DNA from: G963668185 sp963668185
Lineage (GTDB): Bacteria; Chloroflexota; Dehalococcoidia; Lucifugimonadales; G963668185
Assembly (NCBI GenBank): GCA_963668185.1
Contig: OY764162.1
Location: 1,736,001-1,800,000 of the forward strand
Direction: 5' to 3'
Length of the DNA stretch: 64,000 nt
Numbering within the stretch: the first letter of the stretch is position 1; each line of letters opens with the position of its first letter. The notes beneath the pieces were generated by a model. It had not been told where the DNA came from. It did not search any database and saw nothing but the letters and a program-made list of their open reading frames with translations. Both the position numbers and the translations under genes were made by a program. Below are positions 33,476-41,723 of the stretch, in pieces.

Positions 33476-34393
33476 CTAGTCCCACATGCCGGTGCTGAAG
33501 TAGCGCTCACCGATGTCGTTCATGATCGTGACCACGCGGCCCTCTCCGGCGTCCGCAGCGACCTCGTAAGCCCCCAGCAGATACGCGCCGGAAGACTGGC
33601 CGGCAAAGATCCCGCGCGACGAGAGCAGCAGGGACATCTTGCGCGCGGCCTCCACGTCCACAGGGATCATGCGGTCAACAACGCTCTGGTCGAACGTGTC
33701 CGGCACTATGTGCTCCTCGCCAAGCGGCTTGAGTCCCTCCACGCCGGGCCACTCCGGCGGGTTGATGCCGATGACCTGGATGGCGGGATCGACCTCCTTG
33801 AGGCGCCTGCCGACGCCGCTGATCGTGCCGCCCGTGCCCACGCCCGCCACGAAGTGCGTGATGCCCGGCGCCTGGTCGAGTATCTCCTGCGCGGTGGACT
33901 CGTAGTGCATGAGCGGGTTGTTCTGGTTGCCGTACTGGTCGCACCAGAAGTACGTCTCCGGCTCCTGCTCGAAGCGGCGCTTCACCTCGTACAGCGCCTC
34001 GTCGTAGCCGAGCATGGCGTCCGTGTAGATGATCTCGGCGCCGTGGGCGAGTATCCGCTTCTTGCGCTCCTCGCTGGCGTTCTCAGGCATGACCAGCGCG
34101 ACCTTGTAGCCAAGCGCGGCGCCGATCATCGCGTACGAGATGCCGGCGTTGCCGGAAGTAGCGTCGAGGATGGTCTTGTCGGCCGTGAGTTCGCCTTCGA
34201 GCACGGCCTCTACGAGCATCTTCAGCACCGGCCGGTCCTTGACCGAGCCGCCCGGATTCAGGAACTCCAGCTTGGCGTAGATCTCGGCGCTGCCGATGTC
34301 GAGAGGCAGGTCCAGCCTGATTGTGGGCGTGTTGCCGATCGCCCCAAGTATAGGGTGGCTGTCCACGAACTCCTGGAACTCTCGGTTAGACAA
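33476..34393 (-). CDS. cysteine synthase / cystathionine beta-synthase family PLP enzyme
   Basis: 305 residues from a TTG at 34393. Fold-type II PLP motifs: GNTPTIRL, GGSVKDRPVLKML with the PLP Lys near 51, the substrate loop ATSGNAGISYAM, and the phosphate loop GVGTGGTISGVGRRL. The Ser of the usual GIFAGQSSGA C-terminal motif is present. It should join O-acetylserine (or a similar acceptor) with sulfide, or act as a CBS-like enzyme; SGNAG in place of SGNTG is a common variant. No sulfur-assimilation genes are adjacent, so the exact substrate is open. Confidence 0.88.
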   Translation of the reverse strand: MSNREFQEFVDSHPILGAIGNTPTIRLDLPLDIGSAEIYAKLEFLNPGGSVKDRPVLKMLVEAVLEGELTADKTILDATSGNAGISYAMIGAALGYKVALVMPENASEERKKRILAHGAEIIYTDAMLGYDEALYEVKRRFEQEPETYFWCDQYGNQNNPLMHYESTAQEILDQAPGITHFVAGVGTGGTISGVGRRLKEVDPAIQVIGINPPEWPGVEGLKPLGEEHIVPDTFDQSVVDRMIPVDVEAARKMSLLLSSRGIFAGQSSGAYLLGAYEVAADAGEGRVVTIMNDIGERYFSTGMWD

Positions 34394-34532
34394 TAGCCGT
34401 TTACACCTTCCCGTCCGGGTGCTGCCTCAGGCTCACCGCCTTTGGTTGAACGGGCCGTTAGTATATCCACCGCGCAAGCGCAGGGTCTATATTACAGGTG
34501 CTAGGATTCGGGCGGCGCAGCGTGGCCGTCTG

Positions 34533-36383
34533 CTACGCCTGCGAGGTCGTACCGGGCGGGTCGACGCGCACCGTGATGAGGTCCGTGCCGTGGAACTCCT
34601 GGTGCCGTACGGACGAAGCGTAGTTCCGCAGCAGCCTGAGCGAGAGCTCTTCCTCCGGGGGTGTCTCCTCATCGTACTGCTGAAGCTGGCGTACGCGGTC
34701 CTCGACGTTGCCCTCGCCGCCTCCGCCGATGAATTCGAGGTCGGCCACGGGGCCGTCGCTGGACGCGACGACGATCAACTGCCTTTCCTCGCCGTCGCCG
34801 TCTTCCTCATCGTCGTCAGCGTCCAGGTCCAGCTCGAGGTCCAGCGGAGCCAACGTCAGTAGCGTCTCTTCGGCAACGGCGCTGAGCCTGTCCTTCATCT
34901 GGGAGTCCCAGCCCCTGCTGTCGGCGAACTTCCCGATGAACTCGTTGAGTTCCGGAAGGGAATCCACGTCGAGACGCGATTGGAATCTCATACGCCGTGG
35001 ATTGGTGAATTCCAAGTACAGGATCATGACTATCGCCGCGAAGCCTCCGGTCGTCACGCCGCTCTTGAGCAGCGCGTTTCCGACGGCGCCGATGTCCGGG
35101 CTCTGGAACAGGCCGAACTGGAAGGCGGCGCCGATCCAGAAGCAAACGCCTGCGACGATCAGCTTCTGGCTGTTCTCCTCAGCCTGAATGACGGTACGGG
35201 CTCCGTCAACGAACAGCGTGCCCGTAACAAGAATCAGGTACCCGGTCATGACGGGGCCGGGTATGGAAGCGAGCAGGCCGGAGGCCTTGGGCAGGAACGC
35301 GAGAACGATGAGCATTGCCCCAATCAGGTAACCGACCCTGCGAGACGCGACGCCGGTTGTCTGGGTGAAGGCCGCCGTGCCCGGGTTGATGATGTTGGGG
35401 ACTGCTCCGGCAATGCCTGCCAGAAGGTTTGTGACGCCGCCGCCGGCCAGCGCTCCCTGCACCTGCCGGAAGTCGACGGCCCGGGTGTCGCGCCAGGAGA
35501 CGCGCTGGGTGGCGATGGCGGCTCCGTTGGCCTGTATCGAAATGATTACTCCGAGAAACAGGAAGCTCGGAAGCAGGGTCCAGAAGGGAATGCCGAAGTC
35601 CGCGCCGAAGCCCGGCCAGTCGCCGGGCAGGCCGATCCATTGCGCGTTCCTGACCCTGTCGATTTCGTACAGGCCGAAGCCCACGGCGGTTATGCAGCCG
35701 CCGACGATTCCGATGAGAGGCGCCCAGAGCCGGACGAGCGCAGAGCCTCGAAGCGCGAGGGCGGCAACGATTACGAGCGTGACCAGTGCGGTGAGCGCGG
35801 CGGGACCGACCTCCTCCTCCGGAACGTCGTCGAGGAGACCGAAGACGACCGAGGCAAGCGTGATGGAGAGGATCAGCATCACGGTCCCGCCAACGATCGG
35901 GGTAACGATCCTCCTGAGAATGAACAGCCACCTGGAAATGACCAGTTGAATGACTGCGGAGACGAGCACGAGCGCCGTCAGCGTGCCGGGGCCTCCATCC
36001 GCAACCGCTGTAATGCAGAAGGGAATCGAGAACGCGGCGGTGAACATCGGCAGCACGGCGCCCGCGCCGGCCGGTCCCAGGCGCCGCACCTGAAGGATGG
36101 TGGAAACGCCGCAGACCAGCAGGGAAGCGAACACCATCCAAATCAGGTAGCCCTCGCCTGCGCCTGCCTTGGTTGCCACGACGACGGGCGTGACCATCAG
36201 CGTGGCTGAGGCTATGAGGCTGAACTGCGCAGCGTATCCGAGAGAGGCCGTAAGAGTCGGGTTCTCGTGAGCCTCGAATCGCGGGTTCTGTTGAGACTGT
36301 GCGGTTGCCAATTGCCTTTCGACCGGGTCACGCCGTGATCTGGTGGAAACTGTACTACAAACCGGGCCTGGGCGGCATTCCAA
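34533..36383 (-). CDS. NCS2 (xanthine/uracil) permease fused to a degenerate HATPase-like domain
   Basis: 616 residues from a TTG at 36383; a TTG at 36311 is an equally plausible start. Residues ~45-460 form about 12 membrane helices of the NCS2 nucleobase:cation symporter family (GPAGAGAVLPMFTAAFSIPF, the VPNIINPGTAAFTQTTGVASRRVG segment, IPGPVMTGYLI). From ~466 a cytosolic domain resembles RsbW/HATPase_c_2: KDRLSAVAEETLLTL where the N-box lies, RQLIVVASSDGPVADLEFI, and LSLRLLRNYASSVRHQEFHG as the last helix. The N-box Asn is Thr and an acidic insert (DADDDEEDGDGEE) is present, so ATP binding is doubtful. The domain may instead gate transport or bind a partner. Confidence 0.8.
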   Translation of the reverse strand: MECRPGPVCSTVSTRSRRDPVERQLATAQSQQNPRFEAHENPTLTASLGYAAQFSLIASATLMVTPVVVATKAGAGEGYLIWMVFASLLVCGVSTILQVRRLGPAGAGAVLPMFTAAFSIPFCITAVADGGPGTLTALVLVSAVIQLVISRWLFILRRIVTPIVGGTVMLILSITLASVVFGLLDDVPEEEVGPAALTALVTLVIVAALALRGSALVRLWAPLIGIVGGCITAVGFGLYEIDRVRNAQWIGLPGDWPGFGADFGIPFWTLLPSFLFLGVIISIQANGAAIATQRVSWRDTRAVDFRQVQGALAGGGVTNLLAGIAGAVPNIINPGTAAFTQTTGVASRRVGYLIGAMLIVLAFLPKASGLLASIPGPVMTGYLILVTGTLFVDGARTVIQAEENSQKLIVAGVCFWIGAAFQFGLFQSPDIGAVGNALLKSGVTTGGFAAIVMILYLEFTNPRRMRFQSRLDVDSLPELNEFIGKFADSRGWDSQMKDRLSAVAEETLLTLAPLDLELDLDADDDEEDGDGEERQLIVVASSDGPVADLEFIGGGGEGNVEDRVRQLQQYDEETPPEEELSLRLLRNYASSVRHQEFHGTDLITVRVDPPGTTSQA

Positions 36384-36521
36384 TGATAAGTATCGGCGGT
36401 CGCATACACACAGGCGAATGGTCAGAGGTCTCTATAGAAGACGAGTAGTGCGCAGGACCACGATGAGCTTCGAATCACGTGGAAAGCCTATTGGCGTACG
36501 GTTGCCAATAGCCATCGAGGG

Positions 36522-37220
36522 TTATACCGGGCGCGCCAGCTGTGCGAGTTCGGCGAGGTCGGGGACGACGAGATCGGGAGCGGCGTCGGTGGCGCGAGTG
36601 CCGCCGCCGCGGTCCGCGCGGTTGACCCACACGGACGCGATACCAAGCCGGTTGGCGGGCCCGACGTCGTGGTACAGGCTCTCGGCCACGTGCAGCCACG
36701 CCTCTTTTGCGACGCCCATCCGCGAGGCGGCGGCGTTGAAGTTGCGGAGATCGGGCTTGTAGCTGCCGACCTGCCGTGACGTCACGACCGCATTGAACCG
36801 GACGCCGAGCGCTTCTGCCGTGCCTGCAAACAGGTCGTCGTCCACGTTGGAGATTACGGCCAGCTTGTACCGGCTCTGCAAGGCCTCGAGCGCGGCGGGA
36901 ACTTCAGGGAAGATGGGCCAGCACGGCAAGGTGTCGGCCAGGCAGCCAAGCTCGGTATTGGTGAGCCGGAGACCGAGTTCCGCGCCGATCAGCGCCATGA
37001 CCTCACGCAGGACCTCGCGGTACTCCATGAAGTCGCCGGAGCTCTGCACTCTCGGCTCGACTTTGGCGAACAGCGACAGGATTTCGGCTTTGTTCCTGCT
37101 CAGACCGTGGTCCTCCAAGACACCGGATACGGTCGTGGAGATGCCAGTCTCCCAGTCGACAAGGGTGCCGTAGCAGTCGAAGCTGACCCATTCGAAGCGG
37201 TTGAAATCGATAGTTTCCAT
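36522..37220 (-). CDS. haloacid dehalogenase type II / HAD-superfamily hydrolase
   Basis: 232 residues. HAD motif I FDCYGTLVDW with nucleophile Asp15, motif II VISNVDDD, the Lys of motif III in SYKPDLRNF, and motif IV acidic residues near LYHDVGPANRLG. The FDxYGTL start and overall length fit L-2-haloacid dehalogenase-type HADs, but many such proteins are phosphatases. It is the last gene of a five-gene minus-strand group, 15 bases after the amidohydrolase, so it may act on a sugar-acid phosphate or a related compound. Confidence 0.85.
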   Translation of the reverse strand: METIDFNRFEWVSFDCYGTLVDWETGISTTVSGVLEDHGLSRNKAEILSLFAKVEPRVQSSGDFMEYREVLREVMALIGAELGLRLTNTELGCLADTLPCWPIFPEVPAALEALQSRYKLAVISNVDDDLFAGTAEALGVRFNAVVTSRQVGSYKPDLRNFNAAASRMGVAKEAWLHVAESLYHDVGPANRLGIASVWVNRADRGGGTRATDAAPDLVVPDLAELAQLARPV

Positions 37221-37235
37221 TCTCCAGAAGCGCCG

Positions 37236-38108
37236 TCAGATCCGGTATAGCGCCTCAGCGTTCTTTGAGAACAGCGCCTTCTGCTCGTCCGTGCTGAAGT
37301 CCGAGACGATCTCAGTGTAGGCATCTACCACGGCGTCGTACGTGCTCCATAGCCAGTCCACGGGCCAGTTGGTGGAGAAGAAGCAGCGTTCCACGCCAAA
37401 CGTCTCGATGGACGTGAGCACGTACGGCCTGATGCTGTCGACCGTCCAGTCGTGATCGCCCATGGCCAGGCCGGATATCTTCCAGCGAATGTTGTCGCAG
37501 GTTGCGGCAATGGCCGCGCCGCGCTTCCAGTTCTCGAAGTACTCAGGAGTGCGCTCTTCTGGAAAGCCGGTGTGATCGACCACGATGGTGATGTTCGGGA
37601 ACATGCGCGCGAGGTCACGCAGCTTCTCCATGTCCTGCCACTGGGCGTTCATGCTGGACACCAGGTTGTACTTCTCCAGCAGCGCGAAGCCGCGGTGGAA
37701 GTCAGGCTCGACGAGGTAGTCGCCGTACGAAAAGTCGCGTACGCCGCGCATGTTGGGCGATTCGCAGTGGCGCTCCAATACGCCCTCCACGCCGGGATCG
37801 CGCAGGTCGGCGTGCGCGACGATGCCGTGCGGGTAGCCAGTGCGGTCGGCTGCTTCCTGTAGCCACTCGGTCTCCGTAACCGGGTCGGGGCTGTCGATGG
37901 CGGCCTGCACGTGCACGGCCTTGACGACGTTGGCGTTCCGGGTCTCGGCGATGTAGTCCTCGGCGAGATAGTTCCTTTCGGCCAGCGGCTGCATCTGCAT
38001 TCCCATCGTCGGATGGGGAACGCCGGGCTGCCAGTGGCCGTATATCAGCTCTGGGTGCTGCATGTCGTAGAAGTGGACGTGAGCGTCGACAAACTCCAGC
38101 TTGGCCAT
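37236..38108 (-). CDS. amidohydrolase (COG3618-type, sugar lactonase-like)
   Basis: 290 residues from the ATG at 38108. Begins LEFVDAHVHFYD (metal HxH) and has VVDHTGFPEERTPEYF, IRWKISGLAMGDHDWT and CFFSTNWPVDW, the pattern of amidohydrolase_2 enzymes such as L-fucono- and L-rhamnono-lactonases or 2-pyrone-4,6-dicarboxylate lactonase. The gene lies 23 bases after rhaM and 15 before the HAD gene; with the Gfo/Idh oxidoreductase upstream this suggests hydrolysis of a deoxysugar lactone. Metal ligands look complete. Confidence 0.85.
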   Translation of the reverse strand: MAKLEFVDAHVHFYDMQHPELIYGHWQPGVPHPTMGMQMQPLAERNYLAEDYIAETRNANVVKAVHVQAAIDSPDPVTETEWLQEAADRTGYPHGIVAHADLRDPGVEGVLERHCESPNMRGVRDFSYGDYLVEPDFHRGFALLEKYNLVSSMNAQWQDMEKLRDLARMFPNITIVVDHTGFPEERTPEYFENWKRGAAIAATCDNIRWKISGLAMGDHDWTVDSIRPYVLTSIETFGVERCFFSTNWPVDWLWSTYDAVVDAYTEIVSDFSTDEQKALFSKNAEALYRI

Positions 38109-38131
38109 TTCTCTGCTGCTCCCGGTTTCGC

Positions 38132-38452
38132 TTAGTCGGTATAGAAGACGTGCTCTAGCTGCATCATCGACTCGTCCGGCCTGCCTGCCAGAGCATCGAA
38201 GCACGGGGCCATGAACTCCTGCCACCTCAGGTTGGCGTCTTCGCCCTCCATGCCCTTGAGGCACGCCTCGAAGCTGTCCTCGCACTCAACGTAGCCGAAG
38301 AGCGTCCCGTCGTCGGACAAGAACAGCGAGTAGTTGCGCCAGCCGTTGCGGCGCAGGGCTTCGAGCATTTCCGGCCAAACGGCTTCGTGATGGCGCTTGT
38401 AATCTTCCAGCTTGTCGGGCTTCACCTTCAGCACGAAGCCTGCTCGTTCCAT
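38132..38452 (-). CDS. rhaM: L-rhamnose mutarotase family protein
   Basis: 106 residues, the normal RhaM size. Shows GFVLKVKPDKLEDYKRHHEAVW with the catalytic-region His, LRRNGWRNYSLFLSDDGTLFGYVE, and CFDALAGRPDESMMQLEHVFYTD near the end. RhaM (DUF718) interconverts anomers of L-rhamnose or L-fucose-type sugars. It is the best clue that this operon handles a deoxysugar. Confidence 0.92.
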   Translation of the reverse strand: MERAGFVLKVKPDKLEDYKRHHEAVWPEMLEALRRNGWRNYSLFLSDDGTLFGYVECEDSFEACLKGMEGEDANLRWQEFMAPCFDALAGRPDESMMQLEHVFYTD

Positions 38453-38540
38453 CGTGCGCTCCTCTGCGATTCAATCGTTTCCAAGCAGCCGAGCCGGGGT
38501 CATCCGGCGGCCAATACATATCAGGAAAGGCCTCCTAGCG

Positions 38541-39602
38541 TCAGGTAAGCGAGTCGATCCGGACCGGACTTCCGGACGCTGCGGAAGCGTAGCCTGCCTC
38601 CAGGAACTCGACGACGCGGGCGCCGTACTCGCCGGGAGCGTGGTTATCGGAGCCGCCCAGCACGAGGTCGGCGAGCCTGCGCGACGGCAGGTGGGCCGGG
38701 TACTGCTCCTCCGCGGACAGGTCAGGGAACTGCTCCGACGTGCCGTCGTTGTACTGGACCTCCAGCCGTCCGCCGGCCATATCCTGGCGAATGCAGCCGC
38801 CGCTTCCCGCGTACACGAATCCCTGGTACAGCCGCTGGCCGGGCCGCTTCGCGCCGGTGGAGGCCATCGTGCCCGACGCGCCGTTGTCCAGCCTGAAGCT
38901 GAACGAGTCGACCAGGTCCACGGCCAGATCGTAGCTCTGCATGTAGGCGTGGACCTCCACGGCTCGCCGGCCGGTGACCCACAGCGCCATGCCCATCGGG
39001 TGCGTCACCTGCAGGTGGCCCTGGCCGCCGCCTGCGATCCGGGGGTCCGAGTAGCTGTCGGCCTCCGGGCCGGTGACGGGAAAGCCGAACGCCTCGGCGT
39101 ACTCATGCGGCTTGCCGCGCAGGTATGACTCGACCCAGGAGGTGAAGATGCCGCAGACCATCTGCAGCTCACCGATCCCGCCGGACTGCACGATCTCGCG
39201 GGCCGCCTGCGCGTGCCGAGTGAATTGGAACGTGTAACCGACCATCAGGTGCAGGCCGTTGCTCTTCGCCCGCTCCACGAGGTCCCAGGCATGGGTCGCG
39301 CTGAGGGTCATCGGCTTCTCGACGAGCACGTGCACGCCGGCGTCCAGAGCGTCGCGGGCGACCTCGTAGTGGTATGCGTGCTGGACGGCGATGACGACAC
39401 CGTCGACGCCGGCCGCGAGCAGGTCCTGGTGATTGTCGTACGTGTTGCGGATGTCGTAGTAGTCGGCAGCCGCGGCGGCCTTCTCCGGCTTGACGTCGGC
39501 GACGCCCACGAGGTCAGCCCTCTCGTACGCCTTCAAGCTGGGGATGTGGAACTGGGTTGCCCACCATCCGGCGCCGATCACGCCTATTCTTGCCCTTGTC
39601 AT
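38541..39602 (-). CDS. Gfo/Idh/MocA family oxidoreductase
   Basis: 353 residues. N-terminal Rossmann fold with IGVIGAGWWATQFHIPSL, a strand ending GVADVKPEK, then the signature VLVEKPMTL carrying the catalytic-region EKP near residue 97, and the HAYHYEVARDAL helix. The C-terminal sheet domain contains GGGQGHLQVTHPMGMALWV with the active-site His. Likely an NAD(P)-dependent dehydrogenase of a sugar or inositol; from its neighbours a 6-deoxyhexose is plausible. Confidence 0.92.
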   Translation of the reverse strand: MTRARIGVIGAGWWATQFHIPSLKAYERADLVGVADVKPEKAAAAADYYDIRNTYDNHQDLLAAGVDGVVIAVQHAYHYEVARDALDAGVHVLVEKPMTLSATHAWDLVERAKSNGLHLMVGYTFQFTRHAQAAREIVQSGGIGELQMVCGIFTSWVESYLRGKPHEYAEAFGFPVTGPEADSYSDPRIAGGGQGHLQVTHPMGMALWVTGRRAVEVHAYMQSYDLAVDLVDSFSFRLDNGASGTMASTGAKRPGQRLYQGFVYAGSGGCIRQDMAGGRLEVQYNDGTSEQFPDLSAEEQYPAHLPSRRLADLVLGGSDNHAPGEYGARVVEFLEAGYASAASGSPVRIDSLT

Positions 39603-39648
39603 GGCGTTGCCTCTGTGCAGTTCCCCGGAGAGGCGTCGGCGCGCTTCT

Positions 39649-40449
39649 CTACCTGCGTGACCAGGGAGTGGTCGGGCGCTCCTGTAGCTCGCCGTCCACG
39701 TACACGTCCACGAGTTCGTTGAAGAAGCAGACCATGTTGGCGATCTTGACCGACTCCGACGTGGGGAGTTGGTAGAACCAGACGAGGTCTTCGCCGTCCT
39801 CGACGCCGCGCACGGAGTAGTAGTTCGCCATGCCCTTGTACGGGCACCGGGTCGTCTTTTCGCTGGGGGTCAGCAGGTCCATGCGCACGTCCGTGACCGG
39901 CAGGTAGTAGCGCACCGGCAGGTTCGTCTCGAACAGCAGCGTCGGGCGGCTGGACTCGGCGAGCGTGACGCCGTCCAGTTCTACGCGCACTTGCCGCGAG
40001 CTGGGCAGGCAGTCGATTCGCTTGCGCGGGTCGCGAGCGTGGACGAAGACCTCCTCGTCCTCCTCGAACCAGTGCTCGATCTTGTTCCAGTAGAAGGCGA
40101 CGTAGTTGGAGATGTCCGGGCAATCGGCGATGGGGTCCGGGTATCCCCACATGACGTCTTCGACGATTTCGCCGCCGGCGTTCAGCGTGTGGTACTCGGC
40201 GTCGCCCTTGTAGGGGCACTGCGTGACCGTGTCGGAGGGGGTCATAAGGTCCATGCGCACGTCTTCGCGCGGGAAGTAATAGACGGGCAGGTGCCGCGTC
40301 TCAAACATGAGCAGCGTGCGTTTGCTGTCCGCGACGAACTGCCCGTTGTGCATGGCCCGCACCCACTTGGCGCACGGCTCGACACTCACGGTGTGGCCGG
40401 GATTGCGCATGCCGATAAGTTCTTCTCTGGTTGCCAGCGTCGTCACCAT
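39649..40449 (-). CDS. tandem DUF427 protein
   Basis: 266 residues with two copies of the DUF427 beta fold. Each has a Tyr-rich entry strand, RMDLMTPSDTVTQCPYKGDA (first) and RMDLLTPSEKTTRCPYKGMA (second), then a W(Y/F) strand (VMWGYPDP, LVWFYQLP) and a late V-F-x-E/H strand. CPYKG is the family's most conserved motif. Function unknown; DUF427 proteins are small cytosolic proteins common in actinobacteria and others. It is first in the minus-strand catabolic group. Confidence 0.9.
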   Translation of the reverse strand: MVTTLATREELIGMRNPGHTVSVEPCAKWVRAMHNGQFVADSKRTLLMFETRHLPVYYFPREDVRMDLMTPSDTVTQCPYKGDAEYHTLNAGGEIVEDVMWGYPDPIADCPDISNYVAFYWNKIEHWFEEDEEVFVHARDPRKRIDCLPSSRQVRVELDGVTLAESSRPTLLFETNLPVRYYLPVTDVRMDLLTPSEKTTRCPYKGMANYYSVRGVEDGEDLVWFYQLPTSESVKIANMVCFFNELVDVYVDGELQERPTTPWSRR

Positions 40450-40548
40450 GATGCGCCTCCGCAGTGGGATTCACCGGATTGTGGCACAGGGCCATTGGCT
40501 CGGCAACGATTTGGGGGGGCGCAGGAATGCGGGGATGACGGCATGGGC

Positions 40549-40568
40549 GGGCGCTTCGCGAAGCGCCC
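40549..40568. repeat. 20-bp perfect palindrome GGGCGCTTCGCGAAGCGCCC
   Basis: Ten-bp arms without a loop, in the gap between the 40584-41630 and DUF427 genes. A related copy is at about 24570. It may end transcription, or be a dispersed repeat that favours intergenic sites. Confidence 0.75.
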
Positions 40569-40583
40569 CTACACCTGAGGGGC

Positions 40584-41630
40584 TCAGGGCGGGTTCTCTG
40601 CCGGGGTGGCGGGTTCGCCGTCGGGTTCGGGCGGATGGATTTGCGCCCGCGCGGCAATGACGGTTGGGTCATCGGGATATTCGGTCCAGGGGTCGAAGCC
40701 GCAGTCGCAGGACGCTGTGCGGTGAGGACATGCGATACGGATGGGGCCGCGGCATGAGTCGCGGATGCGCCTGACCGCGTCCATGATTTCGCCGGCCGCT
40801 ATGGAATGTTCGACGGCCGGCCGGGCGTGTTCGCTGAAGTAGTGCTCCTCTCCGTTGTGTATGATCATGCTGGCGAGTTTGCTGGGGTAAACGACTCTGG
40901 GGTCCGGGGGCGGCGGGCGCCTGCCGACGGCGTCCATAAGGGCGTTGGCTGCTTTGGAGACGGCTCGATTGTTGACGCCGGTGTCTTCGCTGTGGCCGTA
41001 TGTGTTGGAGTACGGGGGTTCGTAGCCGGCGAGGATGTCGGGAACCCCATCCCGGCCTTCCCCAGCAGACTGGGGAAGGGGTGAGAGGGAGGCTCCAGCG
41101 GACTGGGGAAGGGGGTTTAGTTCTGTGTCGGCGTAGGTGTCGTGGTGGAGGGGGCCGGGTGCGTCGTCGAAGCCTCGGCGCAGGAGTTCTTTGGCGGCGT
41201 CTATGCGGTGGTGCGGGCCGAATCCGGGCATGAAGCCTAGCATGACGTCTATGAGGAATCGTATGGCCTGTCGGCCTCCGTCGGTCTCGGCGCGTATGAA
41301 GCGTGCGAGGTCTGGGTTCAGGCCGGTGGTGTCGAGGGTGTCCGGCTGGGACGCCTCGGCGGGCAGAACCCCATCCCGTCCCTTCGACAGACTCAGGACA
41401 GGCTCTTCCCCAGCAGACTGGGGAAGGGGTTTGATGGAGGCGAACTCTCTGGCTTCTTCGAAGCCGAGTTTGATGAGCTGGCGCGCGGCGTCGAGCCTGT
41501 GGTAGGGCTTGGCGTCTCGGATCTGGTCCTGCATGGCTGCGACGAGGAAACGGACGATGAGCCTGCCGTCCTGGGTTTCTTCTCGGACGATGCGTTGTAT
41601 TGGTGATATGGTGTGCGCTTTGGTATCCAT
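40584..41630 (-). CDS. hypothetical protein with internal duplication and in-frame repeat insertions
   Basis: 348 residues from the ATG at 41630, which fits a leaderless transcript (see promoter). Two related ~50-residue blocks are seen: PIQRIVREETQDGRLIVRFL with HRLDAARQLIKLGF, and LARFIRAETDGGRQAIRFLI with HHRIDAAKELLRRGF. Between and after them lie foreign peptides, PLPQSAGEEP plus VLSLSKG and PLPQSAGASLS plus PLPQSAGEG, which are translations of repeats A and B (palindromes at 41057-41078 and 41405-41426). A Cys/His-rich segment (CPHRTASCDCG) follows near the end. Function unknown. Confidence 0.72.
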   Translation of the reverse strand: MDTKAHTISPIQRIVREETQDGRLIVRFLVAAMQDQIRDAKPYHRLDAARQLIKLGFEEAREFASIKPLPQSAGEEPVLSLSKGRDGVLPAEASQPDTLDTTGLNPDLARFIRAETDGGRQAIRFLIDVMLGFMPGFGPHHRIDAAKELLRRGFDDAPGPLHHDTYADTELNPLPQSAGASLSPLPQSAGEGRDGVPDILAGYEPPYSNTYGHSEDTGVNNRAVSKAANALMDAVGRRPPPPDPRVVYPSKLASMIIHNGEEHYFSEHARPAVEHSIAAGEIMDAVRRIRDSCRGPIRIACPHRTASCDCGFDPWTEYPDDPTVIAARAQIHPPEPDGEPATPAENPP

Positions 41631-41637
41631 AGGTTCT

Positions 41638-41666
41638 AGGATAGAGGGCGGGAACTGGTATGTCAA
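41638..41666 (-). promoter_or_regulatory. promoter giving a leaderless transcript
   Basis: TTGACA (41666-41661), 17-bp spacer, TATCCT (41643-41638); the ATG at 41630 lies 7 bases beyond the -10, where transcription should start. No ribosome site is present before this ATG. Confidence 0.6.
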
Positions 41667-41723
41667 GGGGTGGGGGGAGTGGATAGGGGATAGTGGTTAG
41701 TGGCTAGGGGGGCGTGGCCCCGC

